NCBI GenBank assembly: GCA_963971535.1
Contig: OZ020589.1
Location: 48,574,312 to 48,638,311 of the forward strand
From: Notolepis coatsorum
Lineage: Eukaryota > Chordata > Actinopteri > Aulopiformes > Paralepididae
Reading direction: 5' to 3'
DNA length: 64,000 nucleotides
The position numbers were made by a program, and so were the translations under genes. The notes under the pieces were generated by a model. The model was given only the letters and a program-made list of their open reading frames with translations. It was not told where the DNA came from and did no database searches. Within the stretch, counting starts at the first letter, position 1, and every line of letters starts with the position of its first letter. Of this stretch, positions 11,398 to 23,736 are shown in pieces.

Positions 11398-11785
11398 TGT
11401 AACTCCTTCCAAGCACTGCAGACACAAGTGATTTCCTTTCGACGGGTTTATTAAAGGCTTGGTCCTCCAATCCACCGTGAAAACTTAAACAGAAACATGA
11501 GTCGCGTCAGGTCAACACAAACAATAATATACACGGTATGAAAACAACCGTCAGTCATTTGGACGGAGTTGTTAAAACTCACTCCACTCAAACCAATAGA
11601 GTTATAATTCACTCTACTCAAAATCAAATTTAAATCGACGTGACTGGGGAAATGTTGCCAGTCAGTCAGCCAAAACAAATTCCTGGACGACTCCAAGGTC
11701 GAACTTTGAGCTGCTGGAGTCGAAGGCCCTCTTGGAGATACAAACTGAAATATCATATAAATGATGAAACCATATAATGGCCACA
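11398..11785 (-). repeat. 5' LTR of BEL/Pao copy 1
   Basis: 388 bp. Outer parts match the 3' LTR: TTTATTAAAGGCTTGGTCC near one end and AAACTGAAATATCATATAAA near the other. The central roughly 190 bp is unrelated to the centre of the 3' LTR. Confidence 0.8.
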
Positions 11786-11930
11786 GTTACAGTACATTCA
11801 ATATCAAATAGTTCTCTACTTTTACTTAAGTAGTAGCTACAGTACCATCTACAGTACCAGCTACAGTAGTAGCTACAGTACCAGCTACAGTAGTTTGCTG
11901 TGCTGTTTCACTGCTAGGTATACTAAACAC

Positions 11931-12451
<521 letters not shown>

Positions 12452-12459
12452 CTAAACAC

Positions 12460-12729
12460 AGTACATAGATTATTGAATTGATCATAAGTGAATGCAGTGG
12501 CATATTTGAAATAGGCTGGTACACGGCTGTGCTGCAAGACCTCTGGTGTTAATCTATTTGGTACTTGATTAAGTCTCAGAACAGTATTTATACTCGTCAG
12601 TGATTCAATTTGTGCTTTTTGATTTCTCAATCGTTCATCTCGCTCCTCTTGTCCACCCTCTTCCATTGGGCTTGGGGGAGGCTGCTCCACAGGCCGGCGC
12701 TCCCCATCTGGACAAAAGACAGTTAGCAA
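12460..12729 (-). pseudogene. probable DDE transposase exon of the AT-flanked transposon
   Basis: Minus-strand frame with PVEQPPPSPMEEGGQEERDE, then a leucine-rich heptad-like stretch, then AYFKYATAFTYDQFNNLC. The last motif resembles the helix before the catalytic core in THAP/Harbinger-type DDE transposases, where an F-x-Y-x-T-G-F-x-x-Y-x-x-F pattern is usual. A TTTTGTCCAG acceptor-like site precedes it. The hAT element at 11931 interrupts it, and the frame seems to continue beyond that element. No catalytic residues are seen. Confidence 0.45.
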
Positions 12730-12953
12730 ATGTTAAGTTAGCTAAAAACACCAGCTAACTAGTGAGGAAGAAAAGTCAGACAGCAAATTAATGACAGCAA
12801 AGTTGATGTTGATAACACTGTAGCTAGCTAGCTAGGATAACACCAGCTAGCTAGCTGGCTAGCTAGTTGGCAGCTAACGTTAGCTAACTAATAGTTTGGT
12901 CTACGTTTCTAATACATGCCGTCAAATATGATGTCTTTATGAATTTACCTTAC

Positions 12954-13090
12954 CTTTGAGCAAACATAAGTGTCCTTGGAAATTGTCTTCACATTCAGTT
13001 GTGTATGTGGTCGACGACACAGCAGAATCCATCGCTTGCATTTGTTGATTTTCTTTTGGGCCTCAGAAAATATACGGTGTCCGAATTACA
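12954..13090 (-). pseudogene. possible THAP-domain exon of the same transposase
   Basis: Minus-strand text includes WILLCRRPHTQ, then TISKDTYVCSK, matching the W...C...T-x-x-x-x-C-S order of THAP zinc fingers, and stops at GTAAGG, a donor-like site. The phase does not fit directly to the exon at 12460-12729, so another exon would be needed between them. The N-terminal zinc ligands are not identified. Confidence 0.35.
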
Positions 13091-14119
13091 GGTACCATCA
13101 GATATTAGCTACTTAGCTAGATAATAAACATAGAAACTGAACTCTTCACAGTGGTTTAACTTTAGATCACAGACATCTGGTATTGGTTTGATGCGCCCTA
13201 CAAACAGTGTTTCAGGTGATGTCCGAGTTTTCTGCAAGCAAGGATTTTCGCTGTGAGATGATTGGACAAATTCTATTTGGGGCGTGGTTTAGCTACAGGT
13301 CTATTGGGAAGATACCGCCCCCTATCGTCTCTCCCTGTGTAACTGCACCCCATTAGTTTAGACTGATGAAGGGGGGGGGCCAGTTTCCTCATTTTACTTT
13401 TCCGTCAAGCCAACTGAAGAGACCAAGTGATCGCCGGCCCTCAGAAATGCGTGGATTATGTATTTCCAGCACCCAACGCTGAATCAATAAACACGATCGA
13501 TATTTGGAATGGCGATCAGGAATTGGAATAATCTTCTTGGATAACATCTGATCTGAGGTAAGGAATCTATTTTACCAGTCTTGGGATAATCAGAGCTTTT
13601 TTCACAGATATATCAACTTCTCATATGTCTCATATGTGTGTGTGTGTGTGTCTGTGTGTGCGCGCTGATCAGGAAATGAGAGAATCAATATTTCAGCCCG
13701 CTTCTATAGCGTGCATAAGTACACATATACTATCGATAATCTAGCGTTTATTAGGCCAAAAAATTACAACGTTTTTGTGTATGCCAGAATATTCCAGTAA
13801 ATGCCTTTTATCACGGAATCTATATATTTTCCTGAAAAACGAGGGCTTTTCAAAATGCTATAAAACGGAAATGAACCGATTAAAGAAACAATCCGTTTCG
13901 ACAATGTTGACTGCAAACAAGTCATTGATAAGCGACGGGCAGATTAGACACATAGCCATAATTTAAGACAGAGATTATGCGTTCACAACGCTATCATTGA
14001 AGTGGGTGCTGGCATTTAACAGGGGTTTTACCATGTTCACCAGTGGTAATCAAAGTGTTAAGAGCAGTCTTCAAGATGGAATTAGAAATGCAGAACTTGT
14101 AAAGAACTATTTTGGCATA

Positions 14120-14542
14120 TTAACACATTGATTGCCAGCCATGCGGAGCGCTAAAAGCCTCTGTATGCCAGCGTTCACTTCAATGATAGAGCTCTCATAT
14201 TTGCAAACGCATAAACTATGTCTTAAATTATGTGTGTAATCTGGCCGTCGCTTATCAATGACTTGTTTGCAGTCAACATTGTCTAAACGGATTGTTTTTT
14301 AATCGGTTCATTTCCGTTTTATACCATTTTGAAAAACGCTAGTTTTTTTTAAATTTCAGGAAAATATAAAGATTCTGTGATAATCGCCCTTTACTGGAAT
14401 ATTCTGGAATACACAAAAAACGTTGTAATTTTTCGGCCTATTTATGAATCGTTTTCAAATAAACGCTAGATTATCGATAGTATATGTGTACTTATGCACG
14501 CTATAGAAGCGAGCTGAAAAATCAATTCTCTCGTTTCCTGAT

Positions 14543-14614
<72 letters not shown>

Positions 14615-15107
14615 GGCACACGTTGATATCTCTGTGAAAAAAGTTCTGATTATCCTAAGACTGGTAAAATAGATTCCTTACCTCAGATCAGATGTTCTCC
14701 AAAAGGATTATTCCAATTCCTGATCACCATTCCAAATATCGATCGCGTTTATTGATCCAACGCTGGGTACTGGAAATATGTATTCCACGCTGTTTTGGGG
14801 CTCGGCAATGAATCCGATCCTCTCGGGTGACTTGCCCGAGAAGTAAAATGAGGAAGCAGGATTCCCCCCCCCCCCATGTGTTTCATTCAATCCATTCCAA
14901 AGGGGTGCAGTACAACAGGGAGAGACGATAGGGGGCGGTATTTTCCCAATGGAGCTCAGAGAGAGTTTGCAGCACTAACGTGAGACTAGATTGATGAAAT
15001 ATAAATTCAAATCGCTAATAAAAAAAAAAGCGAGATGTCTCGTCGCTGGCACTCAACGGTCGGCATGAACTAACGATAAATCTCGTCGCTGGCACTCAAT
15101 GTGTTAA
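14120..15107. mobile_element. piggyBac-like element P3, inverted relative to P2
   Basis: TTAA at 14120-14123 and 15104-15107, with ends TTAACACATTGATTGCC and GGCACTCAATGTGTTAA. The body matches P2 on the other strand over its length, and the two face each other across 58 bp. It has the donor-like site (minus, 14677-14682) and an internal CA microsatellite. The outer roughly 170 bp is the inverted partner of 3537-3708. Confidence 0.85.
14545..14611. repeat. (CA)n microsatellite in P3
   Basis: About 33 CA units at the position where P2 has a shorter TG run (13634-13664) and P4 a short CA run (53467-53487). The microsatellite is a family feature that has expanded in this copy. Confidence 0.9.
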
Positions 15108-16140
15108 GATTCGGCTTGACAGTTCCCTTGGCTCTGTTGTGATTGACAGCTCGGAGGGCAGAACCAAAGTATAATGGAGATCAACAACTAGTTGAAAGTT
15201 ACACCTCAGACTTGTGTGAATTTGTAAACAGGAAACTGAGTAGCTAGGCTAGTTTATGCCATGGCACAAAATATAAATCATATGATGCGTGGTTCAAGGC
15301 TGTAAAGTTGTTTTGCCGAGCAGTGTTTATTTTTACCATTTCTTAGTTACAAAGGCCAATCGGAGCCAGCCAGAGACGTTTTGTCCAATGGGACACATCC
15401 AACCTGTGTTTCTTGCACTGTAACTAGAAACAGAGGATGCTTGTTATTGAGGCCGGTATACACCTAAATGAGACCCTCTTGAACTTTATTAGCAGCTAGC
15501 TCCACCTAGGCTAACAAGTGGACCCAGAAACTGCTTCTGGGTCATAGAAGTGTCTTGATATTAATGTGCACATTTGAATAGCTTGTATTAGAGTAATACA
15601 GTCATTTTAGATAAAAAATTAAGCGCAGTGACTTTGAAAAGGGTGAATTACCTAGAAATAGCAACTTTCAAGTCCACACTGTTTCAACATGATTGACAGT
15701 GAATGATGTTTAAAGTACACACTGTATACAGTACACTTATGTAACACTTATGTAACTTCACTTGACGTCTGTTGAAGACGGGGGCGATCTCTGCTATTGG
15801 CGTGAACTCAAAATGAGACTGGTATTGTCCTTTTAAGGGGCAAACCAGTCCTGTGCTGTGTTTCTTTGAAGATACTTTCATGTGGACCTAGCAGGATTAC
15901 TTCCCCTGATATTTAGCAGTCAGGCGCCCCACCACCTGACCACCCTAAAGCAGAGAACATTGAACCCCAAATTCAATGCCACACAAATACTTTGTTATCT
16001 TTGCTTGTTTGCCTAAGGGTTCTGGATGGGTTTTCAACAGTGGCTTTGTCCTGTGCAGGGCTTCAGAATGGATTCTATTTGTGCCTATTGTTTATTGTTT
16101 ATTTTGGATCCCCGTTATAACCCCTATAAGGTTATCCTCC
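15108..16140. other. unassigned sequence
   Basis: About 1 kb between piggyBac-like copies. I see no coding domain, RNA gene or named repeat. Confidence 0.4.
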
Positions 16141-16650
16141 TTAACTCAATGGAGGCCAAACCCGAGATAAGTCGGGTTAACTCGCCAGCGGTTGGGCGCC
16201 AGACCCGAGATTTCTCGGGTTTTGGTAGTTTATTCCTTTATTCGATATTTCTATTCATTATTCATCCAGGGACCTTGGTGTTACCATAGGGAATGAGTCT
16301 GAGATCGCCAAAGTGCAATACCGGCCGCATCCAGCTAGACGGCGGTATCGAGCACCCTTTGTAACCTTGTATCTTGGCCTGTGTAATGGCCAAATGTCTC
16401 CGGGCAAATTTTTCCTTGTCGGACGAGTGGAGCGGTTCTCCCGGTTCCATTGAAGCGTGTCAAATATCCCTGATCCATATGTTGTGGTGGGTTATGCCGT
16501 GGACCAAGTGGACATCGGATGTACCAGATGGCGATCAAATAATTGGAATATTATTTTTGGAATACTCCCGATCACAGGTAAGGACTATCTGACGTCAATT
16601 TTAGCTTGATCATGCAATGCTTTTATACCGATCGGGCTGATAAGCGTTTT

Positions 16651-16682
<32 letters not shown>

Positions 16683-16806
16683 TTTATAAAGCACCTTTCA
16701 TACATGTCATGTAGCTCAAAGTGCTGTACACAAACATAGGCATATATAACGATAAAAGCAATAAAGTCACAGTGATCAGTTAAGATCAATGTTTAAAAAA
16801 AAAAGA

Positions 16807-16844
<38 letters not shown>

Positions 16845-17373
16845 TAATAATAATAACGTAAAAATGAAAATAACGTAAAAATGAAAACATGAAAACAGTC
16901 ATTTGCTTACCAGTTTGGGAGAACAGGTCCGTTCAATACGAATGCCGTTACTGGCAATCAAATAATCAGAAACGACCCCCCCCCCCCCCCTTTCATGCAT
17001 TCATGATGAAACATAATACCTATGACATAGATTTGATTTGGGAATAGTAGCGTGTACAGGCAAGAAACGGCAACGTTTATATTAGAATTGACGTATAAGG
17101 CTATGACTCAGCATTTCGGGAATTACCCCAGACCGCTCTAAAACCATACTTATATTCACCACGGTATAACACAGGAACGTATGGATGGAAAAATTCATTC
17201 TTTTCCACATATTGAACGATGGATAGGTGATGTCAAATGGGCCATAGTATTGTATCCATAGCTATAATATAGAATATAGTTATAGCTCTACAAACAAGGT
17301 GACGCACTCCTATCTTTTAAAGCGTGGCCTTGCTATGACGGGCCCGTCTAATAGCTGGCACTGAATGAGTTAA
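16141..17373. mobile_element. piggyBac-like element P5
   Basis: TTAACTCAATGGAGGCC at the left and GGCACTGAATGAGTTAA at the right, flanked by TTAA. Near the left end CCCGAGATAAGTCGGGTTAA and CCCGAGATTTCTCGGGTT give small local palindromes. The donor-like GGTAAG is at 16577-16582, after AATTGGAATATTATTTTTGG. A LINE tail and ATA microsatellite interrupt it at about 16650-16915. Confidence 0.75.
16650..16915 (-). repeat. LINE 3' tail insertion in P5 plus (ATA)n
   Basis: AGTA repeats (16652-16681) precede TATTTATAAAGCACCTTTCA, the reverse complement of a common fish LINE 3' end (GAAAGGTGCTTTATAAATA). An AAT microsatellite lies at about 16810-16855. The exact insertion boundary on the right is not resolved. 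Confidence 0.5.
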
Positions 17374-17794
17374 AGGCTCATCCGTGCTTTATGCCCTGAT
17401 TAGTTCTGGTTAGTCGTTATGACATGATCGCTTCCAAAGTGACTGGGTGCACTGGCCTGGGGCATGCATGCCTCTCAAAATTCCTAACAGTGCGGTCTTC
17501 GGACGTGTGTCAGATCGTCGATTATTGTTTCCCCGCTGTCTAGCCCTTGCATTGTCACGAAAGTGCAGGGGTGAAAACGCAAGGAGTATATGTTGCGAGA
17601 CATCAGTGTTTGCATGCGCTCTGGTGCATGAAGCATGTTTGAGTTTTCTACCCCCTTACCCTCATACAAGACCCACCCCACAGGCAACTAAGAGTCTAAG
17701 GCCAGGGGGACACAGGACAGCGAAGCGGCGTGAAGTGTCGTTTCTGGAGCCTGGCTGTTCACACCAGAAGCCATTTCTCCATGCCGGTCAACAA
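17374..17794. other. unassigned sequence
   Basis: A 125-codon plus-strand frame (17447-17824) has no recognisable domain and runs into the LINE tail that follows. I do not call it a gene. Confidence 0.4.
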
Positions 17795-18056
17795 GAGATT
17801 CTGCTCCTTGAACAGCCCATCTAAGGTTTCTCCATGTCGCCTGTGGTGGTTTTTTCCTATTGCTAGGCTTTTAGTGAGTTTTTCCTTACCTTCGCTGGGG
17901 AATGTCTGCAAGTAAAGTATGTGTTGCATATTTGGATTTTATGGTGGATTTTGTTCTGGATTTATTGTGATGTTTCTTCTTGACTCGTTTAAAGAAGACA
18001 ATTTGTAAAGACTTGATTTCGGGCTTTACAAATACATTTGATTTGATCCTCTGCAC
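17795..18056 (+). repeat. LINE 3' end with ATTTG-type tail
   Basis: Ends GGGCTTTACAAATACATTTG followed by ATTTGATC. The complementary sequence at 24607-24833 shares the CTCCACGTCGCCTGTGGTG-like stretch and the AAATCCACCATAAAATCC-like stretch, so the two are copies of one family in opposite orientation. Confidence 0.6.
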
Positions 18057-18626
18057 TAATCACATGTAGAGGAGCCAGCGGCTTGCATAGAAAATGCAAT
18101 CTGACATTATTGTTGGTGCTTTGGCGGGACATACTAAATGAGAAACAGTATCACAGCAGAGTAAAGGAAGCAGGGTAATTGTTCCTAAATCAAGGCGCTA
18201 TGTTTCCCACGGGTCAGTTGTGGAGCTGAGATGGGCAACAGACAGCCAGAGCAAAACACTGTATACACGCAAAACATTAGCAAGCTGTTATTAATTGTAT
18301 CAGTTTTGGAAATCTATTTGTGGTGGTGCTGTTTGATATTGTGGTGGGCCCAGTGGCGGCCGCTGGGTACTTCGCCACTAGGGGCGCTATACCAAATATT
18401 TTGTACAGTACAGTACTGTACCACGCAAGACTCATGGCAAGACGTGAGCGATTCGACTCACGCTCACGGCAATGAATCGGCTCTTATGAACGAGTCGCTC
18501 AGCTGTTACTACAACAACACACAACCAGTCAAATAAAGTATAGTCTAGACTCTAATTCACAACTTGAAACACAATATAAATAGAAAAGTTAGAAACAAAA
18601 CTCGCCCGTCTCCAAACACAGGCAGA

Positions 18627-19174
18627 TCTCTCCCTCTCTCCTTCTCTCTCTCACACACAGCGCGACGTGGAATCGATTCGTTACACAATCAGACCTATTA
18701 TATACCAAGAATAACTTCAGTATGAGTACAGGGCTGTACACATATTTTGCATATTGTTAAACGAGCCAAGGCTAGCTATTAAACTATCGATATGAATCGA
18801 NNNNNNNNNNNNNNNNNNNNNNNNNNNNNNNNNNNNNNNNNNNNNNNNNNNNNNNNNNNNNNNNNNNNNNNNNNNNNNNNNNNNNNNNNNNNNNNNNNNN
18901 NNNNNNNNNNNNNNNNNNNNNNNNNNNNNNNNNNNNNNNNNNNNNNNNNNNNNNNNNNNNNNNNNNNNNNNNNNNNNNNNNNNNNNNNNNNNNNNNNNNN
19001 TCTCTCCCTCTCTCCTTCTCTCTCTCACACACAGCGCGACGTGGAATCGATTCGTTACACAATCAGACCTATTATATACCAAGAATAACTTCAGTATGAG
19101 TACAGGGCTGTACACATATTTTGCATATTGTTAAACGAGCCAAGGCTAGCTATTAAACTATCGATATGAATCGA
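18627..19174. other. 200-N assembly gap flanked by an exact 174-bp duplication
   Basis: Bases 18627-18800 and 19001-19174 are identical as far as I can read, and exactly 200 N lie between them. This looks like overlapping contig ends left unmerged rather than a biological tandem repeat. Confidence 0.85.
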
Positions 19175-19312
19175 AAATCTGGGACCCTGATGTAAACAAG
19201 ACAAACGTCTTTCTCTGGTCTGCATCCCCTTAACAATTGTGTGTATTGAGCCGTACTGTATTGTACCCATTCTGCAATCTGTTAATAAAGTTCTCATTCA
19301 TTCATTCATTCA
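19171..19312 (+). repeat. CR1-group LINE (family 3) 3' unit
   Basis: Starts at GGGACCCTGATGTAAACAAG and runs through CTGGTCTGCATCCCCTTAAC and GCAATCTGTTAATAAAG to a CATT-repeat tail. It matches the last 150 bp of the LINE at 40.9-42.4 kb. Confidence 0.85.
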
Positions 19313-19434
19313 AACATAGACGATATTGAACAAGCCATAATCCACGTATTTTCAATCCGAGAGAGCTGCAGTAGTTAAATCAATGAGCCATCGACATAGT
19401 CAGTGTGGTAAGTAACGTTATTATTGCATCCAAG

Positions 19435-19633
<199 letters not shown>

Positions 19634-20246
19634 CACTGTTTAGTTGAAACGTCCAGGGCAGGAGAGCTTGATAAACGTGTATAATCCGCCATATAGCTTG
19701 TTAGCCAAGTGTTAGCTCAGCTGAGCTCGTTAGCACAACACTCAACAAGTACATTCCTTTGTCCATTTCCGCTCGAACAGACTGCAAACTACCTGGCGTT
19801 CTATCGCCATGCTCTAAGACAAACTCTAACCTTAACCAACTTTGAAAGAGTGCCTAAGCTTAACAGTCTAAAGAACTTGCAATCACGGCACGGCACGCTC
19901 TAAGACAAACAACAGTCCTAGACCAACCTAGGAACCAAGCTAGAAGCTAGAATTGGAACATTAGAAATTGGATTCGGCCAATCAGAGATCGTCTCTGTGA
20001 AATTCCTGCTCTGGAAAACGATGTTTTTTTAATTTAGATAATAACGTTATATTGTGCATTGGAAATACAAACATACTTAAAATGAGTAAATATTATTAAT
20101 TTTAAACATGTTTATATTATTTATAGGGCTATAAAACACAAAAACGAAAAAGTTTTATTGTCTTCTTCTCTGATTTAACAGCAGCTGGCCAGCAGGTGGG
20201 TCGGCGCCCTAGCGCCCCTAGTGGTAGAGCCGCCACTGGGTGGGCC

Positions 20247-20565
20247 ACAACAAATAAACCTATGTATGGGAAACGCTGAGGCTGATATGCAGTGTAGCCT
20301 TGTCTCAGAGTGCAGTCTGGCCATGGAGCTATTGCAACAAGCTAACTGGCTAAACAGCTAGCATTAACTACCACTCACAGGGTTTCGGTAGCTGGTATTT
20401 ACCGGCCGATAGCCGTCTAGAATTTCAATTGGCCGGCAAATATACAGTAAATCTCAACGGCCAGAAAATTCCGTTTTTTATTCACATACATTATATATAT
20501 ATTTATTATATCCGCGGGGCTAACAGAAATAAAAACAACCCAGGCCTATGTTAGAGTGCAGATTG
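20247..20565. other. unassigned sequence between two hAT elements
   Basis: I see no gene or repeat family here. Confidence 0.4.
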
Positions 20566-20757
20566 GCTTAGAGCAGCGGTTCCCAAACTTTTTTGGCCGT
20601 GCACCCCCTGTCACCTCCCGACCTAGCTGACGTACCCCCCAATGGGTTTCTGTTAGAAAAAATTGTTGCTGGTCTCCGTGCACAGATGAAGCACACCTGT
20701 GTCAGACACGCCCGAGACATTATTGTTTATTATTATTATTAAAACGTACGTTTTTTA

Positions 20758-21715
20758 TTAACACTTTAAGTGCCGAAAACGTGTTTAGGCGTCCTTCCCC
20801 GCCATGCTCAAGTTGCCGAGGACGCCGTAACTCGTCTTTAATATCAATATTTAAAAAATCTGTGATCGAAATCATATTTTTCCTCCGCAGCCCTGAGACA
20901 CAGTGCTGGCCTCCTCTCAACCATGTAGCGGTTCAAGAGCGCCATCTGGTGGTTGATCGGCAGAAGCGCCAAACAGGAAGTCATGTGGATGAAGTGCTGA
21001 TCGTCCATATTACTTCCGGGCACTCTCTATAGGTCCCGGGACTCGATCTCGACACAATACATAGCGATCCGTTGCCAATAACTCGATAAACAACATGATT
21101 TGGACGTATATACTATTATACAACCTGGAAATAGATAGCGTATTTCTACATCCCATAATAGGAATATTTCAGTTCAGCTCATCGTCCAACGGCGCGAGGA
21201 AGATACGGTAAGATTCAGCGTTATTTTTGAACGTGTTCGATATAAACTGCTCTGATGATCATATCACCCACACTAGATTAATGATATAACGCTGCCCACG
21301 GAATTATAAACGATCCCCCGCCCATCCGGTCATCATCAGATGATACATAGAAACTTCTAGAAGTATGTCCAATTGAAATTTTTGATATTTGCACAGATTC
21401 CTACCAAACTGTATTTCATCATCAATATAATGCATTTGGGGCTATAAATCACGTTCTGGAGAAAGCTGCAGAAAGAGATGAAAACATACTTATACTTTAG
21501 ACCATATTTTACTATGAATATGTGAATGAAAAAGTTTAACGTTGCTACACAATGAACAATACATATAGGACCTTGAATGGGCCCTAATAATGTCAATCTA
21601 GCAATAGAATTTAAAAAGTTATAGCCCTGCAAAGAAGGGGAACATCTCCATAGACAAATAGAGATGGCAACGGATGGTATATCATGAATTTAGCCTTAGG
21701 CAATCAAAGTGTTAA
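20758..21715. mobile_element. piggyBac-like element P6
   Basis: TTAACACTTTAAGTGCCG at the left and GGCAATCAAAGTGTTAA at the right, TTAA-flanked (20758-20761, 21712-21715). Read in reverse it resembles P1 over its length (ATGGAGATGTTCCCCTTCTT and AGGGCTATAACTTTTTAAAT). GGTAAG lies at 21207-21212. Confidence 0.8.
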
Positions 21716-21790
21716 AACGTTTCTTGAATTTCATGATTTACACAGTGAAAATCCCCATTTGAAATTATGTATTTAAGCATTACATCACAT

Positions 21791-21879
21791 GCAGGAGTGG
21801 TTTGTGAACAATAAACCATGCCTAGGGGTGGTCGTTAGACCCCCCTAGGCATGGTTTATTGTTCACAAATCACGACTGC
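21791..21879. repeat. near-perfect 38-bp hairpin
   Basis: Arms 21791-21828 and 21842-21879 pair with about three mismatches. The inner 28 bp (TTTGTGAACAATAAACCATG and on to CCTAGGGG) is perfect, with a 13-base loop. No function is assigned. Confidence 0.85.
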
Positions 21880-22012
21880 AAGTGGTGTAAAGCTTTTATA
21901 CAACTGCCAGATTCATCCAACCTTATTTCTATACAATAAACACACATTAATCGAAGATTTATTGAAAAAACCATCCGCCAGAAAAAGTAGTTCCCACAAC
22001 TACAAAAAAGAC

Positions 22013-22171
22013 AAGTTGCCTCCATGTGGAAGCAGCTTGAATTGCATCCAACCAAACTAACACAGCCAACTGTGTATTATTGGAATGATTGAGAGAAGTT
22101 GCCTCATGTGGAAGCAGCTTGAAGTGCATCCAACCAACTAACACATCCAACTGTGTATTATTGGAATGATT
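22013..22171. repeat. imperfect tandem duplication, about 80-bp unit
   Basis: GTTGCCTCCATGTGGAAGCA, then ATCCAACCAAACTAACAC, then GTGTATTATTGGAATGATTG occurs twice in a row (about 22014 and 22095). Confidence 0.8.
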
Positions 22172-22251
22172 GATTGAAAATGTTATTACCAGATGCAGAA
22201 TGGGTACAATACAGTACGGCTCAATACACACAATTGTTAAGGGAATGCAGA
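22172..22251 (-). repeat. CR1-group LINE (family 3) 3' fragment
   Basis: Minus-strand copy: GATTGATTGAAAATG, then GCAGAATGGGTACAATACAG, ending at ATGCAGACC. It is shorter than the other units. Confidence 0.75.
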
Positions 22252-22438
22252 CCTACTTTCCATAGAACTTCATTCTTAGATGCTTCTATATAAAGTAGGT
22301 AAAACAAATTAAAAAATTTTCTTTGCCCTATAGGAAAAAAACCTTTTTTTTTGCCTATTCTTTTATTTATTTTTTTAAACCTACTGTAGAGGGCCTAAAC
22401 TTAACCAGTTGGAAACCAAGCGTACAGTAATAAAATTA

Positions 22439-22565
22439 GCAATCAATCAATCAATCAACTCAATAGGCCATGCTCACTTAGAACAGCGCAGCGCCGCAGC
22501 ACCCAGCTCTCTGACTATCCCCCGCGTTGCAGGCAGAGTGTGTGTGTGTGTGTGTGCGTGTGTGT

Positions 22566-22596
<31 letters not shown>

Positions 22597-22692
22597 GGGG
22601 GGGTGGCGGTGGGTGGAGACTAGAGCGAGCGCTGACAGTCGAAAGGAAAAAGAAATTGAAAGAAAAATGAAAATTAATCAATCAATCAATCC
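22439..22692. repeat. (CAAT)n, (TG)n and a long G run
   Basis: CAAT repeats flank both sides (about 22440-22458 and 22675-22690). Between them lie a TG run and about 24 consecutive G near 22579-22602, a strong G-quadruplex-type tract. Confidence 0.85.
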
Positions 22693-23435
22693 GCGATTTT
22701 TCTTTTGTTACAGAATGATTCAAGACCCATCAATTACATCATCCAACATTGTTTAAACGACTAAGACATTCGCTGTGACAGAATCGCTTGATATTTAGTC
22801 GTTTAGTCGCTATCAACATATCCATTTGTAAAGATTATTGTCCACCTTCTTGTGATCCGGCGGAGTGATGTGATGTGGTTCGGTTGTGGGCGGGTCCTGG
22901 GCCAGCAGCGTGGAATTGTTGCCAATAAAGACGTGTAAAATGACTGTTTCAGCCAATCAGAATAGAGAAATTTGCATGCCGTTGTATAAATTAGTTATAT
23001 TTATTAGGCATAAAAGAATTGTTTGGTTCCTGTTGGTTGTCAGTTAAGGCCATGAGTAGGTAGGGAATTTATTTTATTTTTTATTTTATTTTATCTCTTC
23101 CCACGGCGACTATGGATAGGGAATTTCTTTATTTTATAAAAATGTTCACGACAACATGGATGCATGTACTCTGCCAGCATGTTTAATATTCATAATACTA
23201 AAGGTTTGACTAAGACTTTTATGAAATTTAATTTTTTTTATTTACCACCATTAGCCTTTTCATGTCACGCACCACCTAGAGGGCGCTCGCGCACCACAAG
23301 GGGTGCACGCACCACAGTTTGGGAACCACTGGCTTAGAGGACGATAATGTCTTGTATGAACTACCAGTAATATAAATTATATTAACAACAAAATTGTGTT
23401 TCATCTTCATGTCAGATGATTTTCAAAAAGGTGCA

Positions 23436-23675
23436 TGAGTCAATGCAAAAAAAGAACAAGCAAAGATACTGCTGAAAGTTCAGAACATTGAACATTTTTC
23501 ATTCCATAGATGAATCTAGATAAAAAAAAATTGAACGCTTTAAATAATTTAAATTAATCTCAAATTAAAGCATTAACTTTGACAGCCCTAATATATATAT
23601 ATATTAGGGCTGTCAAAGTTAATGCTTTAACTTTGGAGATTAATAAAAATTATGTAAAGCGTATATATTTCTTTT

Positions 23676-23736
<61 letters not shown>

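Larger units (their letters stand above)
5907..11785 (-). mobile_element. BEL/Pao LTR retrotransposon fossil (copy 1)
   Basis: Two direct repeats starting TGTAACTCC and ending GGCCACA on the plus strand (TG...CA on the coding strand) bound a minus-strand interior. The parts recognised are gag with a DUF1759-type core, zinc knuckles, a DUF1758-like protease region, and a short remnant resembling integrase. The element is broken in several places and incomplete. A hAT miniature element sits inside it. It lies inside the AT-flanked transposon and is therefore younger than that element. No clean 4-6 bp target duplication is seen. Confidence 0.85.
20574..23331. mobile_element. hAT element, non-autonomous, host to a piggyBac-like copy
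   Basis: The ends CAGCGGTTCCCAAACTTTTT and the complement of AGTTTGGGAACCACTG are inverted, with an exact 8-bp duplication GCTTAGAG (20566-20573, 23332-23339). Both ends continue into GTGCACCCC-type sequence. The interior holds the piggyBac-like copy at 20758, a hairpin, a tandem duplication, a LINE 3' unit and a TG/G tract. No transposase is recognised. Confidence 0.88.

Noticed and set aside
17447-17824. 125-codon open frame
   Set aside because: No domain, runs into a LINE 3' end, and overlaps open frames on the other strand.
18801-19000. Frames crossing the N gap
   Set aside because: Translated ambiguity only.
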